Positions 52,956-62,424 of a stretch of 64,000 bases of DNA are shown in pieces. The number at the start of each line of letters is the position of its first letter. Positions within the stretch are counted from its first letter, which is position 1. Under the pieces are notes generated by a model that did no database searches, had not been told where the DNA came from, and saw nothing but the letters and a program-made list of their open reading frames with translations. Origin of the DNA: Corynebacterium sp. CNJ-954 (GTDB lineage Bacteria; Actinomycetota; Actinomycetes; Mycobacteriales; Mycobacteriaceae); assembly GCF_001942345.1 (NCBI RefSeq), contig NZ_MKKI01000045.1:62001-126000 (forward strand), written 5' to 3'. Made by a program: the position numbers and the translations under genes.

Positions 52956-54168
52956 AAAAGAAAATGATGTGATGTCGCCTCCTGGTCGTGCCGTGGACAT
53001 GTCGTCCGACATCAGCGTTCTGCGCCGACGGACGAATGCGTTGGCGCACACCACCATCGACCGTTATGTCGAGGCATCCGGCCTGTACACGCCGGAGACT
53101 GTTCCCGAGCACCTGTACCGGGACAGTCTCCACACCATCCGGCGATTCATGGACACTGCGCTTCTGGCGCTGGGTGATCCTGGACTCGACGTACCCGAGA
53201 TCCTGCGCGACGAACTGGCCCGGGCGAATGACCGTGCTGCTGAGGGGGTACCGCTAAGGAACTTCCTGCATTGCTGGCAGATCGGAGCGGACACGTTGAT
53301 CGAGGCGGTGGAGGAACAACTTGGAGAACCGTCCCGGTCCGCGCCGGTTGTCGTGCAGATCCGTGCCACCTACGATGCAGTTATCCGCGAGGCGATCAGC
53401 GCCTACGAACGGACGTCGCGCGATACGATTACCGCCCGCGCCGGGTGGAGCAGCCGGTGGATAGCACATTTCTTCGACGGGGCTGTCTCACCCCACGACG
53501 ACTATCCCGGGGAAGTTCCAGAGGATCCTGTCGTTGTGTTGATTCACATCGGGGTCACGGTTGCAGAAACCACCGGTTCTGACCAGGTTCGAACCATTGC
53601 CGGAACACGAAAAGTGCGTCGTACCCGAGCCTTGTTGCAACGACACCTCGGAGAACGTCTGTGGCTGGCCGACGTCAGGGAGCAGAGTGCGCGGTTGATC
53701 ACCAGTTCCGTGCCGTCCGAGTTGGCTACCGCCGTAGAGAAACTGCAGGAGTTGCATTCCGTCCCCGTAGCGGCAGCGGTGGCCCAGGCGGAACGACCAG
53801 AGGACCTCCGCCGGGCGGCGCAGGAGGCATCCGAAGTGCTGGAGGTTGCTGTGCAGATCAACCGCACCGGGTGCGTCACATCCCTGGCGGATGTCGCGCT
53901 CGAGCACCATCTCGCTCACCACAGCATGTCACTGGCCGTATTGCAGCGTCGGTGCGCACCGGTACGAGCCAACGAAGAACTCCTGGAGACCCTCAACGTC
54001 TATTTCAAGACCGACCTGGACCGTCGGCAAACCTCAGAAGCTCTGCACGTGCACCCGAACACCATCGACAACCGGTTGGCGAAGATCCGGCAACTGACGG
54101 GACTGGATTCCCGACACCTTCCTGACCTCATGATTCTCGCTGTGGGCGTGAAGTATGCGGTGCCCTGA
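52948..54168 (+). CDS. PucR-type (CdaR-like) transcriptional regulator
   Basis: 406 aa. The C-terminal HTH_30 domain is clear: TLNVYFKTDLDRRQTSEAL followed by HVHPNTIDNRLAKIRQLTG. The N-terminal part is a helical sensor (RRRTNALAHTTIDRYVEAS). Leaderless start. Divergent from the CoA-transferase/MFS pair, which it probably controls. Confidence 0.88.
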   Translation: MSQKENDVMSPPGRAVDMSSDISVLRRRTNALAHTTIDRYVEASGLYTPETVPEHLYRDSLHTIRRFMDTALLALGDPGLDVPEILRDELARANDRAAEGVPLRNFLHCWQIGADTLIEAVEEQLGEPSRSAPVVVQIRATYDAVIREAISAYERTSRDTITARAGWSSRWIAHFFDGAVSPHDDYPGEVPEDPVVVLIHIGVTVAETTGSDQVRTIAGTRKVRRTRALLQRHLGERLWLADVREQSARLITSSVPSELATAVEKLQELHSVPVAAAVAQAERPEDLRRAAQEASEVLEVAVQINRTGCVTSLADVALEHHLAHHSMSLAVLQRRCAPVRANEELLETLNVYFKTDLDRRQTSEALHVHPNTIDNRLAKIRQLTGLDSRHLPDLMILAVGVKYAVP

Positions 54169-54219
54169 CGAGTCGGGACGGCGACAGCCGGACCTGCCGC
54201 GTGTTTAGAATGTTTCACT

Positions 54220-54621
54220 GTGAATGAAAATGCGGAAGAACCTTCGGGCCACGGCGATGATGGTCGCTCGACGCTGTCGAAGGCCCTGTTTCCCACCGGA
54301 ACCGAACCGGACCCACGGTTTACATTGGCCAATGAGCGGACTTTTCTGGCGTGGATGCGCACCGCGCTGGCGTTCATCGCTGGCGGCGTGGCACTCGAGG
54401 CACTGCCGATCGACACCGTTCCGGAGAACCTCCGCAATACCGGTGCGCTGGTGGCGCTGTGCCTCGGCATAGTGCTGGCCGCCGGTGCGGCGTTCCGGTG
54501 GCTGCGGGTTGAACGTGCGATGCGCGAACAGCGGCCCCTTCCCGCGCCGGCGATCGTTCCGGCCCTGTCGGTCGGAGCCATCGTCGTCGCCGTCGTGCTC
54601 CTGCTCCTGGTTCTGCTGTGA
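54220..54621 (+). CDS. DUF202 membrane protein A
   Basis: 133 aa. FTLANERTFLAWMRTALAFIAGG is the DUF202 signature, with three membrane helices. GTG 54220 lies eight bases after TAGAAT, a likely leaderless start. Coupled to a second DUF202 gene by a GTGA overlap; such pairs are common in actinobacteria. Function unknown. Confidence 0.88.
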   Translation: MNENAEEPSGHGDDGRSTLSKALFPTGTEPDPRFTLANERTFLAWMRTALAFIAGGVALEALPIDTVPENLRNTGALVALCLGIVLAAGAAFRWLRVERAMREQRPLPAPAIVPALSVGAIVVAVVLLLLVLL

Positions 54622-54974
54622 CTGAGCGTTCGACGTCGCGGTCGCCGTCACCGATCCCGGTGGCGGATCCTGGTCTGCAGCCCGAACGGACCAGTATGGC
54701 CTGGGGGCGCACATCGATGGCCTACCTGGTGGCCGCCGCGGTAACGCTGCGATGGGTCCCGCACTACGGAGCGACGGTCGTCATCGTTACGGGGGGACTG
54801 GTGCTTGTCGCTCTCGGTATCTATGCAGGTCAGCGACGTCGGTATCGGCGTGCTGCCCTCGGTGTCGTCAATGACAGACTGCACAACTCCGTGGGTGCGG
54901 TCATCACGTTGGCTTTCTGCACCGTGGCGTTGGGCCTGTTCAGTGTGTACTTTGTCGTCACGGAATCCTTGTAG
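54618..54974 (+). CDS. DUF202 membrane protein B
   Basis: 118 aa. LQPERTSMAWGRTSMAYLVA replaces the canonical motif of the first protein, followed by further membrane helices (VTLRWVPHYGATVVIVTGG). GTG start overlaps the previous stop (54618-54621). Likely forms a complex with DUF202 A. Confidence 0.85.
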   Translation: MTERSTSRSPSPIPVADPGLQPERTSMAWGRTSMAYLVAAAVTLRWVPHYGATVVIVTGGLVLVALGIYAGQRRRYRRAALGVVNDRLHNSVGAVITLAFCTVALGLFSVYFVVTESL

Positions 54975-54988
54975 AAGGGCAGGGGTGC

Positions 54989-56182
54989 GTGGCCAGGTGT
55001 GCGGGGATCCGTGACAATCCCGTGGTGCAGCGGGGGACGGTGGCGCTTGTCCAGGTGTTGTGCCTGGCCACGTGGTTCTCTGCATCGGCCGTGGTTCCGT
55101 CGCTGCAGGATGAGTGGGGTATCAGTCTCAGTGCCTCGGTGTGGTTGACGGCTTCGACACAGGTCGGTTTCGTGGTCGGGGCAGTCGTCTCCGCCCTGGC
55201 GAACCTTGCTGACCGGATACCTGCCCCACTGCAGTTGTCGGCGAGTGCGGTGGGGGCGGCGGCGACAACAATGGCCTTCACACTCATCGCTGACGGCCTC
55301 GCGGTCGCGGTGCCGTTGCGGTTGCTGACCGGGGTGTTCCTCGCCGGCGTCTACCCGGTGGGGATGAAGATCATGACCTCGTGGTCGCCCGGGGCACGTC
55401 GCGGGCGGTCGCTGGGGATTCTCATCGGTGCACTGACGCTCGGCTCCACCCTGCCTCACCTGATCGGCACCGTGGACGTGGACTGGCGTGTGCTCATGGC
55501 CGCCGCTGCCGGTGTGACCACGGCCGGAGCGGTCCTTGCGTTGCTGGTCCTGACCACCGGACCGTACCTGTCGTCCGGCACGACCGTCCCGGATCCGCAC
55601 TACCTGACCACGTTGATCACCCGGCGGCGTCCCCGGCTGATCAACATCGGGTACCTCGGGCATATGTGGGAGCTCTACGCCCTGTGGACGTGGTTCCCGC
55701 TCTTCGCGGCTGCCGCCGTCGCTGCTCGCGGTGCCGCAGACCAGACCCTCAGCTTATGGACGTTCGTCGTCATCGGCGGGGCAGGTGTCATCGGTTGTCT
55801 CCTCGGTGGGTGGGCGGCCGACCGGTTCGGGCGAAGGGGCACCGCTGCCGTCGCACTCACAGTCAGTGGGCTGTGCTGTCTGTTGTCTCCGTTGATGTAC
55901 ACCGCCGGGCCGGTGTTGCTGACCGTGCTGGCGGCGGTGTGGGGAGCGTCGGTGATCGCTGATTCGGGGGTGTTCTCCACGATGCTCAGTGAGAATGTCG
56001 ACGGAAACGTCGCCGGGACGGCGCTGACTGCACAGACGGCGGCGGGCTTCCTGGTGACTGTCGCCAGCATTCAACTGGTCGGGGTGCTGGTACCTGTGGT
56101 GACGTGGCAGTATGCCCTGGTTCCCCTGGTGGTGGGGCCCGTGGCGGGGGTTGTGGCGATGCTGCGTTTCCGGTCGGTGTGA
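54989..56182 (+). CDS. MFS transporter (CynX/NimT-like)
   Basis: 397 aa with about 12 membrane segments. WFSASAVVPSLQDEWGISLS is the first loop, PVGMKIMTSWSPGARRGRSLG the intracellular MFS motif. GTG start behind AGGGG. Fourteen bases after the DUF202 pair, so possibly the same transcript. Substrate unknown. Confidence 0.82.
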   Translation: MARCAGIRDNPVVQRGTVALVQVLCLATWFSASAVVPSLQDEWGISLSASVWLTASTQVGFVVGAVVSALANLADRIPAPLQLSASAVGAAATTMAFTLIADGLAVAVPLRLLTGVFLAGVYPVGMKIMTSWSPGARRGRSLGILIGALTLGSTLPHLIGTVDVDWRVLMAAAAGVTTAGAVLALLVLTTGPYLSSGTTVPDPHYLTTLITRRRPRLINIGYLGHMWELYALWTWFPLFAAAAVAARGAADQTLSLWTFVVIGGAGVIGCLLGGWAADRFGRRGTAAVALTVSGLCCLLSPLMYTAGPVLLTVLAAVWGASVIADSGVFSTMLSENVDGNVAGTALTAQTAAGFLVTVASIQLVGVLVPVVTWQYALVPLVVGPVAGVVAMLRFRSV

Positions 56183-56439
56183 TGACCAGAAGACTGTGGG
56201 GATCATCATTGGACACGGTATGTTCCTTGAACGTAATACTGCGAAGTATGTATGGTAAGTGCGTTGCTGCACCTGGAACCCCTCTCGAGGAGAGAGCTGT
56301 GAATGCTCACCGACCTACTGTCCAGGCCCGACCTTCCGGGCTGACCCGCAGAGGGGATGCCGTGTCGGATGGCGCCGCGCCGTCCGCAGCGTCCCCGCAG
56401 TACGGTTGCGACCCTGATGCCGAAAGAACGGAGGGCACC

Positions 56440-57066
56440 ATGACCGTCACCTTCGTACGGCACGGGCAGTCGACGGGTAATGCCTCCGGGCTCATCGTCG
56501 GTACAGAGCCCGGACCTCCCCTGACCGACCTCGGTCATGAGCAGGCGGACGCTGCGGCTGAGCGGCTCTCCGACGAGTCGTTCGACGGTGTCTACGCGTC
56601 ATCGTTGTACCGGACCCAGCAGACGGCCGAGCCGACCGCGAAGGCCCGTGGCCTGACGGTTCAGATCCTTCCGGGTGTGGCGGAGATTCCCGCCGGTACG
56701 TGGAAGGGGACCCCGGAGAGCGATGCCTTCGAGACCTACCTTGTCGCTCCCCAACAGTGGATCGACGGAGACACCTCCGCCCGTATCCCGGGATCGATCA
56801 GCGGTGACGAGTTCAAGGCGCGGTTCGACGGTGCGTTGGAGTCCGTCGAGAGGAACGGGGACAGGAACCCGGTGATCTTCGCCCACGTTGCCTCGATCAT
56901 GACCTGGGTCCTGATGAGTACCGACGGTGACAACAATCTGTTCCGTGATCAACCATTGCGCAACACGGGAACCGTCGTGGTGAAGGGTTCGCCGACAGAC
57001 GGGTGGGAGTTGGTGAAGTGGGATGCGGCGCCTGCCGGCCTGCCGGCGGAAGAGCCCGCGACGTAG
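56440..57066 (+). CDS. Histidine phosphatase (phosphoglycerate mutase-like)
   Basis: 208 aa. The catalytic motif VTFVRHGQSTGNASG is at the N-terminus and the second His lies in NPVIFAHVASI. The GGAGGG site fixes ATG 56440. The 257-base leader 56183-56439 has a small GCCCG/CGGGC hairpin and no gene I can support. Substrate not predictable. Confidence 0.88.
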   Translation: MTVTFVRHGQSTGNASGLIVGTEPGPPLTDLGHEQADAAAERLSDESFDGVYASSLYRTQQTAEPTAKARGLTVQILPGVAEIPAGTWKGTPESDAFETYLVAPQQWIDGDTSARIPGSISGDEFKARFDGALESVERNGDRNPVIFAHVASIMTWVLMSTDGDNNLFRDQPLRNTGTVVVKGSPTDGWELVKWDAAPAGLPAEEPAT

Positions 57067-57124
57067 TCGGCACCAGCTCTTGAGCCCGAAAGTAACTTTG
57101 CAGCGCACCATGTAATCTGGAGAA

Positions 57125-57700
57125 ATGGTAAAACGGCTCATCGCCAGTGCGTACTGGTTCGTCAGTAGATGGCACCTGGTCTCCGAGCCTGCGCCGCGAC
57201 GCCCCACGATTCTTCTCGGTGCCCCGCACACGTCCAACTGGGACTTCATCCTCATGCTCGGCATCGCCTGGAAGCTGGGCATCAGGATCCGGTGGCTGGG
57301 CAAGGACAGTCTCTTCGACGGCTGGCGGGGTCCGGTGATGCGCGGTCTCGGGGGAATCGCTGTCGACCGGGAATCGCCGGAGGATGTGGTGGGCGACCTT
57401 GTGCACCACGTCAACGAGGACAGGGCTACCGCGATCGTCATCACGCCGGACGGGACCCGCGGCCCGCACACGCACTGGAAGTCCGGCTTCTACCGGCTCG
57501 CCGAGCAGACAGGGTTGCCGGTGACCCTCGGCTATGTCGACCGCCCGACGATGACGACCGGCCTCGGGCCGACCATCGACATCACCGGTGACGTCGCGGA
57601 CGACATGGAACGCATCCGTGACTTCTACCGGGACAAGTCGGGCTTACGGCCGGACGCCCGTGTCGAGCCGCGCCTACGGAGTGAACCGGGCACTGACTGA
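57125..57700 (+). CDS. 1-acyl-glycerol-phosphate acyltransferase-like
   Basis: 191 aa. Conserved blocks of the PlsC superfamily: APHTSNWDFILML (the H-x4-D analogue) and ITPDGTRGPHTHWKSGFYRLA. Shorter than standard PlsC, matching the single-domain actinobacterial form. Likely acylates lysophospholipid. Confidence 0.85.
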   Translation: MVKRLIASAYWFVSRWHLVSEPAPRRPTILLGAPHTSNWDFILMLGIAWKLGIRIRWLGKDSLFDGWRGPVMRGLGGIAVDRESPEDVVGDLVHHVNEDRATAIVITPDGTRGPHTHWKSGFYRLAEQTGLPVTLGYVDRPTMTTGLGPTIDITGDVADDMERIRDFYRDKSGLRPDARVEPRLRSEPGTD

Positions 57701-57709
57701 GAGGACCCC

Positions 57710-58393
57710 ATGCCGTCTGCACGTCGCACCGTCTTCTACCGCGGTCCCCGCCCCGTACTGCGGGGATACCTGCACCTGTTCGCGTTCTGGTTCTTCCTCG
57801 GTACAGGGACGAGCCTGACGGTCCTGGCGTTCTCCAACACCGGATTCTCCACGCTGGCGGTGTCGACGGCCGTCTACGCGCTGTGTCTGGCCGGGATGCT
57901 GGGGGTCTCGGCACTGTATCACCGGGTTCCCTGGAAAAGTGAGGGGTCCGTGCAGTGGTGGCGGAGGGCCGACCACGCCATGATCGCGATATTCATTGCC
58001 GGGACCTACGGGCCCGTCTTCATCGGTGCGGATGCGCCGGGAAACAGGACGCCGATCCTCGTCCTGTGTTGGGTCACCGCGCTTGCCGCGGTTGCGGTCA
58101 ACATCCTGTGGATCAACCACCCGCGGTGGCTGTCCGTGTCGATCTACCTCTGCCTGGGATGGATCGCCCTGCTGGGCATGAAGATCCTGTGGGCCGGGCT
58201 GACAGTGCCGGAACTCGTCCTCATCATCACCGGCGGGGCGATCTACAGTCTCGGTGCGCTGGTGTACGCACTGAAGTGGCCGACAATCAGTGAACACTGG
58301 TTCGGCTTCCACGAGGTCTTCCATGCGGGGACCATCATCGCCGCGGGTCTGCACCACATCGCCATCTGGATGATCGTCCTGGGGGCGGGGTGA
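57710..58393 (+). CDS. Hemolysin III / PAQR-family membrane protein
   Basis: 227 aa, seven membrane helices. Family hallmarks: ALYHRVPWKS, RRADHAMIAIFIAGTYGP, and the C-terminal HEVFHAGTIIAAGLHHIA with metal-binding His residues. Nine bases after the acyltransferase stop, so co-transcribed. Possibly a membrane-homeostasis hydrolase (TrhA-like). Confidence 0.88.
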   Translation: MPSARRTVFYRGPRPVLRGYLHLFAFWFFLGTGTSLTVLAFSNTGFSTLAVSTAVYALCLAGMLGVSALYHRVPWKSEGSVQWWRRADHAMIAIFIAGTYGPVFIGADAPGNRTPILVLCWVTALAAVAVNILWINHPRWLSVSIYLCLGWIALLGMKILWAGLTVPELVLIITGGAIYSLGALVYALKWPTISEHWFGFHEVFHAGTIIAAGLHHIAIWMIVLGAG

Positions 58394-58405
58394 CGGCAGA
58401 GGAAA

Positions 58406-58439
58406 ACCCCGGCTCTGTCGTGTTCGACAGTGCCGGGGT
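58406..58439. terminator. Bidirectional terminator
   Basis: ACCCCGGC...GCCGGGGT with inner CTGTCG/CGACAG forms a long stem. On the minus strand it is followed by TTTTCC, ending the cold-shock transcript, and it also closes the plus-strand operon. Confidence 0.8.
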
Positions 58440-58453
58440 CGGAGAAACCTCGT

Positions 58454-58657
58454 TTAGACGACGGTCACGCCGACCGCTGCCAGGCCCTTGCGGCCGTCCT
58501 CGGTCTCGAAGGTGACCTTCTGGTTCTCCTCCAGGCTGCGGAAACCGCCGCCCTGGATCTCGGAGTAGTGGACGAAGACGTCGGAGGAGCCGTCCTCGGG
58601 AGAAATGAAACCGAAACCCTTTTCGGCGTTGAACCATTTGACAGTGCCGTTGATCAT
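58454..58657 (-). CDS. cspA: Cold-shock protein
   Basis: 67 aa, standard length. RNP motifs [15 protein letters not shown] and [21 protein letters not shown]. The ~140-base 5' region (to about 58800) is unusually AT-rich for the window and probably an untranslated leader that controls expression by temperature. Confidence 0.95.
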   Translation of the reverse strand: MINGTVKWFNAEKGFGFISPEDGSSDVFVHYSEIQGGGFRSLEENQKVTFETEDGRKGLAAVGVTVV

Positions 58658-58823
58658 GCGATCTTCCCTTCTTCAGTGTCAGTGTCCGGAGTCTTCCGTC
58701 CACTGGGTTGACCGAATGTTCCTTGAGGAATCAGTTCGCGTCCTAAAGACAACTTCCGTGAACTTGATTCCTCCCGGTACTCGGAAGGGAAAAACAACTC
58801 AGAAACTGTAACCAGCGCTCACA

Positions 58824-59435
58824 TTACACACCGTCTGCGCCGTTTTCCAGCTCCAGCAACGTCGTCTTCGCTTCCAGCCCGCCGAGGTATCCACCGAGCC
58901 CGCCGTCGCTCCGCAGGACCCGGTGGCACGGGACCACGATAGGTAGCGGATTCGTCGCACAGGCTGTGCCGACGGCGCGTACTGCCTTCGGATTCCCGAC
59001 GTTCTCGGCGACCTGTTTGTACGACTGCGTGTGCCCGTAACCGATGTGGGGAAGATAGCGCTGGACCGTGCGACGGAACCCGGCGGACATCGCGTAGTCC
59101 AGGTCGACATCGAAGGATCGCCGTCGACCGGCGAAGTACTCGTCCAGTTCCGAAGCCACCGTGTCGAGACGCCGTGGGAACTCCAGTACCCGCGGGCTGA
59201 CCTTGTCAGCCAGCGATGACAGGACGCGGCCGAAATCCTCCACGTCGAACCCCACACGTACCAGGCCTTTCTGTGTCGCAGCCAGCAACAGAGGTCCGAC
59301 CGGTGAATCGACGGTCCGGTACGCAACGTCGAGAAGGCCGTCGGTGTCCGAGTCTGCGCTGAGTCGGGCGCGGAGACGTGACAGGTCGTCCTCCCCGACG
59401 GGGAAGGAGGCGGGGGAGAAGCTGTCTGCGGTCAT
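58824..59435 (-). CDS. Methylated-DNA-protein-cysteine methyltransferase (Ogt/Ada-C)
   Basis: 203 aa. Acceptor motif VVPCHRVLRSDGGLGGYLGG with the conserved Cys. N-terminal RNase-H-like domain as usual. Start ATG 59435 overlaps the sigma factor stop (ATGA), so the two are translationally coupled, an arrangement seen in actinobacteria. Repairs O6-alkylguanine. Confidence 0.9.
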   Translation of the reverse strand: MTADSFSPASFPVGEDDLSRLRARLSADSDTDGLLDVAYRTVDSPVGPLLLAATQKGLVRVGFDVEDFGRVLSSLADKVSPRVLEFPRRLDTVASELDEYFAGRRRSFDVDLDYAMSAGFRRTVQRYLPHIGYGHTQSYKQVAENVGNPKAVRAVGTACATNPLPIVVPCHRVLRSDGGLGGYLGGLEAKTTLLELENGADGV

Positions 59436-59941
59436 CGTGGTTCTCCTTCAGCGGGATCGGTGTGGCCGGTGAGGTAGATGCGGCGTAGTGTCCTGAGCCC
59501 GTCGGCGCAGGCACGGCGCACGGCGTCGGGGCTGCCGCCGATGAGGGCGGCGGTCTCCGCATGGGGGAGCCCGCCGAAATAGTGGTAGGCCACGGACAGA
59601 CGTTGGCGTTCCGGGAGGCGGGCCACCGTGTCCCACAGTGCGTAGTCATCGGCGCCGGGCGTCCCGAGGCCGGAGGTCTGTTCAGGCAGCGCGTCGGTGG
59701 GGATGGCATGGCGCTGCCGTCGGCGGGTGACGTCGATGGCTTTGCGGTGGGCGACGCGAACCAACCACGCCTCCACGTTCGTGCCGTCCTCCAGTGAGGG
59801 CCAGGAGCGAAGCAATGCGAGGAACGCCTCTGACCAGGCGTCGTCGGCATCGGCTCCCGGACCGAGGACGGCACGGCAGACCCGCAGCACGGTGGCCCCG
59901 TGCTGTCTGACTGCCTGCTCGAACGGTGTTGTCATCGTCAT
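59432..59941 (-). CDS. ECF-type RNA polymerase sigma factor
   Basis: 169 aa. Sigma region 2: ADADDAWSEAFLALLRSWPS; region 4: RLPERQRLSVAYHYFGGLPH. Start 59941 (ATG) with a possible leaderless TACCGT just upstream; ATG 59935 is also possible. No anti-sigma gene is adjacent. It is coupled to the alkyltransferase, suggesting a DNA alkylation response. Confidence 0.85.
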   Translation of the reverse strand: MTMTTPFEQAVRQHGATVLRVCRAVLGPGADADDAWSEAFLALLRSWPSLEDGTNVEAWLVRVAHRKAIDVTRRRQRHAIPTDALPEQTSGLGTPGADDYALWDTVARLPERQRLSVAYHYFGGLPHAETAALIGGSPDAVRRACADGLRTLRRIYLTGHTDPAEGEPR

Positions 59942-59993
59942 CACACGGTAGTCGCACTGGGCGGGCCGAACGTGAGATCCGGACCGGGGAAAG

Positions 59994-61310
59994 TTACCGA
60001 CGTCCGTCCCGCAACTGTTCCCAGCGCAGGATCCGGTCCCGGATCGTCTTCTCGTGCCCGTGTCCGGACGGTTCATACAGTGTCTGTCGGTCGACGCCAT
60101 CCGGGAAGTAGTCCGCTCCGGAGAACCCGTCATTGGTGTCCGGGTCATACCGGTAGCCCTCGCCGTACCCGAGATCCTTCATCAGCCGGGTCGGCGCGTT
60201 GAGGATGTGTGCCGGTGGCATCAGTGAGCCGGTCTTCTCCGCCAGGCGGGTGGCGGCGGTGAATCCGCGGTAGACGGCGACTGATTTCGGTGCCGTCGCC
60301 AGGTACACCACCGCCTGGGCGATGGCGAGTTCACCTTCCGGCGAGCCGAGCCGTTCGTACACGTCCCAGGCCGCGAGTGACTGGTGGACGGCCTCCGGAT
60401 CAGCGAGCGCGACGTCCTCGGTGGCGAACCTGACCAGACGCCGGGCGATGAACAACGGGTCCTCACCGCCGACGAGCATGCGTGCGAGCCAGTACAGCGC
60501 CGCGTCCGGGTCGGAACCGCGCATGGACTTGTGGAGGGCCGAGATGAGGTTGTAGTGGCCCTCCTGCGACTTGTCGTAGACCGGGGCACGCTGCTGCACC
60601 AGCTGCAGGAGCCCGTCCACGTCCAGCGGACCGGGCACGGCCTGCACCTGTTCGACGAGGTTGAGCAGGTAGCGCCCGTCGCCGTCGGCCAGGGCCAGCA
60701 GCGTCTGCCGGGCCTGGTCATCCAACGGAAGCGACCGTCCCGAGAGCTCCTCGGCTTTCGTGAGCAGTGACTCCAGGGCCGTGATGTCCAGGCGGTGGAG
60801 GACATACACCTGGCAGCGTGACAACAGTGCGGCGTTGAGTTCGAAGCTGGGATTCTCTGTCGTCGCGCCCACCAGCACGATGGTCCCGTCCTCGACGTAG
60901 GGGAGGAACGAATCCTGCTGGGCGCGGTTGAAGCGGTGGATCTCGTCGACGAACAACAGTGTGCCTTGGCCGACCTCCCGGCGCTTCTGCGCGGCCTGGA
61001 ACACCTTGCGCAGTTCGGCGACACCGGAGAATGTCGCGGAGAGGGGAGCGAAGTGAAGGCCCGTCGCGTCGGCCAGCAGGCGGGCGATGGTCGTCTTGCC
61101 GCACCCCGGTGGACCCCAGAGCACCATCGAGGTCAGGTGATGCGCCGACACCATCCTCCCGATCGGCCCGTCGGGTCCCAGGAGGTGCTCCTGGCCGACG
61201 ACGTCGGTGAGAACCCGGGGACGCAGACGGTCGGCGAGAGGACGTGAGACGTCGTCTGGCCCGGACGGTTCGAACAGGGACGGCGGCTCCTGCGCGGGGT
61301 CTTGTGTCAC
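59994..61310 (-). CDS. rarA: Replication-associated recombination protein A (AAA ATPase)
   Basis: 438 aa. Walker A GPPGCGKTTIARLLA; Walker B LLFVDEIHRFNRAQQDS; sensor GATTENPSFELNAAL. GTG start at 61310 overlaps the previous stop (GTGA, 61307-61310). Acts at stalled forks with SSB. Confidence 0.93.
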   Translation of the reverse strand: MTQDPAQEPPSLFEPSGPDDVSRPLADRLRPRVLTDVVGQEHLLGPDGPIGRMVSAHHLTSMVLWGPPGCGKTTIARLLADATGLHFAPLSATFSGVAELRKVFQAAQKRREVGQGTLLFVDEIHRFNRAQQDSFLPYVEDGTIVLVGATTENPSFELNAALLSRCQVYVLHRLDITALESLLTKAEELSGRSLPLDDQARQTLLALADGDGRYLLNLVEQVQAVPGPLDVDGLLQLVQQRAPVYDKSQEGHYNLISALHKSMRGSDPDAALYWLARMLVGGEDPLFIARRLVRFATEDVALADPEAVHQSLAAWDVYERLGSPEGELAIAQAVVYLATAPKSVAVYRGFTAATRLAEKTGSLMPPAHILNAPTRLMKDLGYGEGYRYDPDTNDGFSGADYFPDGVDRQTLYEPSGHGHEKTIRDRILRWEQLRDGRR

Positions 61311-62344
61311 GGCACCAGGACGATGCGTCCGCTGACCTTGCCGTCCCGCAGGTCATCGAAGGCCTGTACCGCGTCGTCGAGGGAGTACTTCGTGGTCTCC
61401 ACGTGGAGCTTCCCCTGCTGTACGAGGGCGACGGCCTCGCGCATGTCGGAACGGGTGCCGCCGTAGGAGCGTTCAATGTTCACGCCCCACGGGAGGGCGG
61501 AGTTGTTCGCGTCGTAGGTGAACTTCCCTCCACCGAGGCCGACGAACCGGATGGCGCCACCGACTCCGATCACGGACAGCGCCAGATCGACGGTCGGTTG
61601 CACACCGACGAAGTCGAGGACGACGTCTGCACCGCGACCACCGGTCTCCTCCATGATGCGGGAGGCGGCGTTGGCGTCACTGAGCAGTGCGACGTCCGCA
61701 CCGTGGTCGGCGGCGTAGTCGACCTTGTTCTGGTCGGTGTCCAGGGCGATGATGCGCGCACCGGTGGTGGCGGACAGGATCTGCAGGCCGACGTGGCCGA
61801 GTCCGCCGATACCGATGGTCACCACGGTTGCGCCGCCGACCAGTCGGTCACGGACGCTGTTGACCGCGTGCATCGGCGTCAGCGCAGCATCCGCCAACGG
61901 TGCGGATGTGGCAGGGTCCAGCTCACCGAGAGGATCGAGGTGATGGGTCTTCACCGCCAGGTACTCAGCCATGCCACCGGGGGAACCGATACCGGGTGAC
62001 AACGGTGCGAGGGAACCCCGCGGGCTGGCGACCTCACACTCATTGTCGCGACCGGCCAGACACTTGTCGCATTCGCCGCAGCTGAGGACGAGAGCCACCA
62101 AGGCGCTGTCACCGACATCCCAGCCGGTCACAGCATCGCCGGTCTTCTCGACGACACCGGCGACCTCGTGGCCCAACGTTTCGCCGATCAGTGGGTTGTC
62201 GTCGCCCCCGGCGATGATGTGCAGGTCAGAGTGGCACAGGCCGGCGCCGGACACCTTCAGCAGAACCTCATCGGCCTCAATCTCCGGAACGGGCTTCTCC
62301 TGCACCTCAACGGTGTTGTTCCGGACGTAGGACACTGCTCGCAT
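61307..62344 (-). CDS. Zinc-dependent NAD(P)+ alcohol dehydrogenase
   Basis: 345 aa. Catalytic zinc: GAGLCHSDLH, GHE in TLGHEVAGVVE. Structural zinc: CGECDKCLAGRDNEC. Rossmann GIGGLGHVGLQ. Acceptor Asp in ALDTDQ suggests NAD. ATG 62344 after GAAGGAG. Coupled to rarA by GTGA. Confidence 0.92.
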   Translation of the reverse strand: MRAVSYVRNNTVEVQEKPVPEIEADEVLLKVSGAGLCHSDLHIIAGGDDNPLIGETLGHEVAGVVEKTGDAVTGWDVGDSALVALVLSCGECDKCLAGRDNECEVASPRGSLAPLSPGIGSPGGMAEYLAVKTHHLDPLGELDPATSAPLADAALTPMHAVNSVRDRLVGGATVVTIGIGGLGHVGLQILSATTGARIIALDTDQNKVDYAADHGADVALLSDANAASRIMEETGGRGADVVLDFVGVQPTVDLALSVIGVGGAIRFVGLGGGKFTYDANNSALPWGVNIERSYGGTRSDMREAVALVQQGKLHVETTKYSLDDAVQAFDDLRDGKVSGRIVLVP

Positions 62345-62424
62345 GACTGCTCCTTCTTCGAGAACTGAGCGCGGGGTCATCACCCCGTTCATCTCTCTAC
62401 GCTACGCCTTATTCACGGCCAGCT

